NCBI GenBank assembly: GCA_027080755.1 | Contig: JALWQC010000196.1 | Span: forward strand, 1-6,731 | Length of the DNA stretch: 6,731 nucleotides | DNA from: Paracoccaceae bacterium | Lineage (GTDB): Bacteria; Pseudomonadota; Alphaproteobacteria; Rhodobacterales; Rhodobacteraceae | Reading direction: 5' to 3' | Part shown: positions 5,699-6,731 of the stretch, in pieces | Numbering within the stretch: the stretch's first letter is position 1 | Layout of the letters: every line of letters starts with the position of its first letter | Made by a program: the position numbers and the translations under genes | Notes under the pieces: model-generated | Database searches by the model: none | What the model saw: only the letters and a program-made list of their open reading frames with translations | Told to the model about the DNA's origin: nothing

Positions 5699-6286
5699 AT
5701 GACAGATCTTAAAACCTTTTTATTTTCAATAGTGGTAGCAGGTGCGCTTGCCAGCCCGGCCTTTGCAAACGGCGGGCCGGATTTCTGCAACCCCGAGGCG
5801 GACCTGTTCTGTGATCCGGGGCCGAGTGATTGCGAAATCGATCCGGGTGCGCCGTGGTGTGAACCGGATAATTGCGAAATCGATCCGGGTGCGCCGTGGT
5901 GTGAACCGGGGCCGAGTGATTGCGAAATCGATCCGGGTGCGCCGTGGTGTGAAATCGATCCGGTAGAGAACGTCGAAGCGGAGGATACCCCCCCGATCTA
6001 CGCCAATGTTTCCGTTAAAATCGAAGGCGCAGGCGGTTTTTCCCTGTCCAGCTGGCAGCGCAGGGAGCTGAGCCAGATGAAACCGGCGGAACAGACCCGT
6101 TTTCTGGCCCGCGTCGTGGCAAGCCGGCTGGCCAAAGGGATGGGGGCTGCGGAACAGGACCGTATCTACCGCGCGTTCCTTGCCAGTGCCGGTGACAGCT
6201 GGTGCGGGCCTTGCCGTATGGCGGAACAGGAAGCGCGGATGAGTCTTGGCGGTGGAATCACAGCGTATATCTCTGCAGACTTCTAA
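5699..6286 (+). CDS. Secreted cysteine-rich protein with EIDPGAPWCEP tandem repeats and a WCGPC motif; function unknown
   Basis: I do not recognise a family. The 195 residues begin with a signal peptide (MTDLKTFLFSIVVAGALASPAFA, likely cut after Ala23), so the protein should be periplasmic or secreted. Residues 30-88 form an acidic cysteine/proline-rich segment with three copies of D/N-CEIDPGAPWCE (44-55, 58-69, 74-85) and a trailing IDP. Residues about 97-165 look like a folded, partly helical domain (IYANVSVKIEG, then SSWQRRELSQMKPAEQTRFLARVVASRLAKGMGAAEQDRIYRAFLASAG). Near the end is SWCGPCRM (167-174), identical to the thioredoxin active-site signature, but only 21 residues follow and no thioredoxin fold is evident. 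There are ten cysteines, an even number fitting disulfides after export. It has a good AGGAG site, appears to stand alone, and is followed by hairpins and a terminator. Hypothetical but very probably a real gene. Confidence 0.85.
   Translation: MTDLKTFLFSIVVAGALASPAFANGGPDFCNPEADLFCDPGPSDCEIDPGAPWCEPDNCEIDPGAPWCEPGPSDCEIDPGAPWCEIDPVENVEAEDTPPIYANVSVKIEGAGGFSLSSWQRRELSQMKPAEQTRFLARVVASRLAKGMGAAEQDRIYRAFLASAGDSWCGPCRMAEQEARMSLGGGITAYISADF
5816..5953 (+). repeat. In-gene tandem DNA repeat, three copies
   Basis: A 35-base core starting ATTGCGAAATCGATCCGG occurs exactly at 5829-5863, 5871-5905 and 5919-5953 (steps of 42 and 48 bases). Copies 1 and 2 stay identical for 39 bases (to 5867 and 5909). 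Copies 1 and 3 are identical for 48 bases when the preceding CCGGGGCCGAGTG is included (5816-5863 and 5906-5953). GAAATCGATCCGG recurs at 5951-5963 as a fourth, partial copy. All steps are multiples of three, so the frame is kept. Identity at wobble positions points to recent duplication. Confidence 0.95.
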
Positions 6287-6294
6287 CTGCTTTC

Positions 6295-6320
6295 GCAAGC
6301 CGCGCTTTTGCGCGGTTTGC
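6295..6320 (+). terminator. Stable hairpin after the repeat-protein gene
   Basis: GCAAGCCGCGC (6295-6305) pairs with GCGCGGTTTGC (6310-6320), 11 pairs with one wobble, around a TTTT loop, 8 bases past the stop. No T-run follows, so alone it is a weak terminator candidate; the better one lies 40 bases further on. Confidence 0.5.
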
Positions 6321-6359
6321 AGCCGATCGGGGCCTCCCCTGTGCGGATGTAATATATGG

Positions 6360-6388
6360 AAAAGGCGTGCATCTTGCGCGCCTTTTTT
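6360..6388 (+). terminator. Intrinsic terminator
   Basis: AAAAGGCGTGC (6360-6370) pairs with GCGCGCCTTTT (6376-6386), 11 pairs with one T-G wobble, loop ATCTT, and a six-T run at 6383-6388. It ends the transcript of the repeat-protein gene. Confidence 0.85.
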
Positions 6389-6404
6389 ATTGGGCGTGGG
6401 CGTT

Positions 6405-6423
6405 TACTAACATATGTTAGTAG
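6405..6423. repeat. Palindrome, copy 2 of the repeated operator-like site
   Basis: TACTAACATATGTTAGTAG is identical to 2769-2787. The perfect palindrome here is 18 bp (6405-6422). As with copy 1, it follows an intrinsic terminator (16 bases after the T-run) and a GGGCGTG stretch. Confidence 0.7.
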
Positions 6424-6450
6424 TTACGGTTTTTGCCCTGCGAGGGATGG

Positions 6451-6465
6451 TTAATATCCGGTTAA
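6451..6465. promoter_or_regulatory. CtrA-type binding site
   Basis: TTAA-TATCCGG-TTAA is an exact full CtrA site (TTAA-N7-TTAA), in a G+C-rich setting where eight fixed A/T bases are unlikely by chance. CtrA is a conserved alphaproteobacterial response regulator; in Rhodobacteraceae it controls motility and gene-transfer-agent genes. The target gene would lie to the right, outside the window. Confidence 0.45.
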
Positions 6466-6561
6466 ACCTAGGGTTTCTGCGGGGTGTTTGGGGCGGTTTG
6501 TCCCCTCGCATCCTATTGGTATCGCTTGGAAAACAGCACCCACCCTGCGCCCCGCGACATA

Positions 6562-6583
6562 TCCACTAAACCGGTTTAGTGGA
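6562..6583. promoter_or_regulatory. 22-bp perfect palindrome, operator-like
   Basis: A perfect inverted repeat with core ACTAAACCGGTTTAGT and flanking TCC/GGA. It shares the ACTAA-N6-TTAGT layout with the two CATATG-centred palindromes but has an ACCGGT centre. It lies 145 bases before the possible start at 6728. The symmetry and length are typical of TetR-family operators; the regulator is unknown. Confidence 0.6.
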
Positions 6584-6731
6584 GTGCTAATACCCCCGAA
6601 AACCCCGCCTTGCGCGCACAAAAAATCCGGCACCCGCCCGCAGGCCGCCCCGTTTTTGCAATATGTCTCGGAAAGGGCTTCCTGGCCCCTGATTTCGGCC
6701 CCCGGTTTAAAAGGGATCTCTGAGTTTATGA

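Larger units (their letters stand above)
6389..6731. other. Intergenic region with palindromes and a CtrA-type site; no convincing gene
   Basis: No open frame here looks real: a leftward GTG frame (6451-6633) and a short rightward frame from 6447 lack ribosome sites and family resemblance. The stretch holds two ACTAA-N6-TTAGT palindromes and one TTAA-N7-TTAA site, which suggests control of a gene to the right. An ATG at 6728-6730, preceded by AAGGGA (6711-6716) at 11 bases, could be that gene's start, but only one codon is inside the window. Confidence 0.6.

Noticed and set aside
6166..6286. Calling the secreted protein a thioredoxin because of WCGPC
   Set aside because: The motif sits 21 residues from the C-terminus; a thioredoxin needs about 70 more residues after it, including the cis-proline loop.
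5726..6298. Leftward frame with its own TPRRTRIDFAI repeats opposite the secreted protein
   Set aside because: The repeats are the mirror of the DNA repeat; the rightward frame has the signal peptide, ribosome site and downstream terminator.
6451..6633. Leftward 60-codon frame starting with GTG
   Set aside because: No ribosome site, no family resemblance, and it covers the CtrA-type site and a palindrome.

Overview
The window looks like chromosomal DNA from an alphaproteobacterium, most likely a Rhodobacteraceae (Roseobacter-group) relative. The signs are high G+C coding regions with C/G-ending codons, a DUF2842 gene (typically alphaproteobacterial) coupled to purA, a CDGSH protein with two motifs, and a TusE/DsrC-like protein ending in RKGGY without cysteine. 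The assignment rests on protein recognition, not on a database search.

Left part (1-2470): serA, for the first step of serine synthesis, runs rightward and converges on a leftward gene for a small outer-membrane beta-barrel protein. A 10-bp perfect hairpin lies between the two stop codons and probably ends both transcripts. The barrel gene and the rightward CDGSH iron-sulfur gene are divergent and share a 159-bp spacer that holds an FNR/ANR-type box (9 of 10 consensus bases), so either may respond to oxygen.

Middle part (2711-5102): after a strong intrinsic terminator and a 24-bp perfect palindrome comes a plausible sigma-70 promoter and then purA (AMP synthesis), a two-helix DUF2842 membrane protein and a thiamine pyrophosphokinase. 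These three overlap stop-to-start (TGATG and GTGA), so they are very likely one translationally coupled operon.

Right part (5103-6731): a DsrC/TusE-fold protein without any cysteine is followed by a secreted, cysteine-rich protein of unknown function. That protein carries three nearly identical tandem repeats and a thioredoxin-like WCGPC motif near its C-terminus, in a context that is not a thioredoxin fold. The last 343 bases, after the terminator, have no convincing gene. They hold a second copy of the ACTAA-N6-TTAGT palindrome, a third palindrome of the same layout, and a full CtrA-type site (TTAA-N7-TTAA), so this looks like a regulatory region for a gene beginning at or beyond the right edge.

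Most genes here are ordinary core metabolism. The parts worth a second look are the repeat/WCGPC secreted protein, the cysteine-free DsrC homologue, and the recurring palindrome found twice just after an intrinsic terminator.
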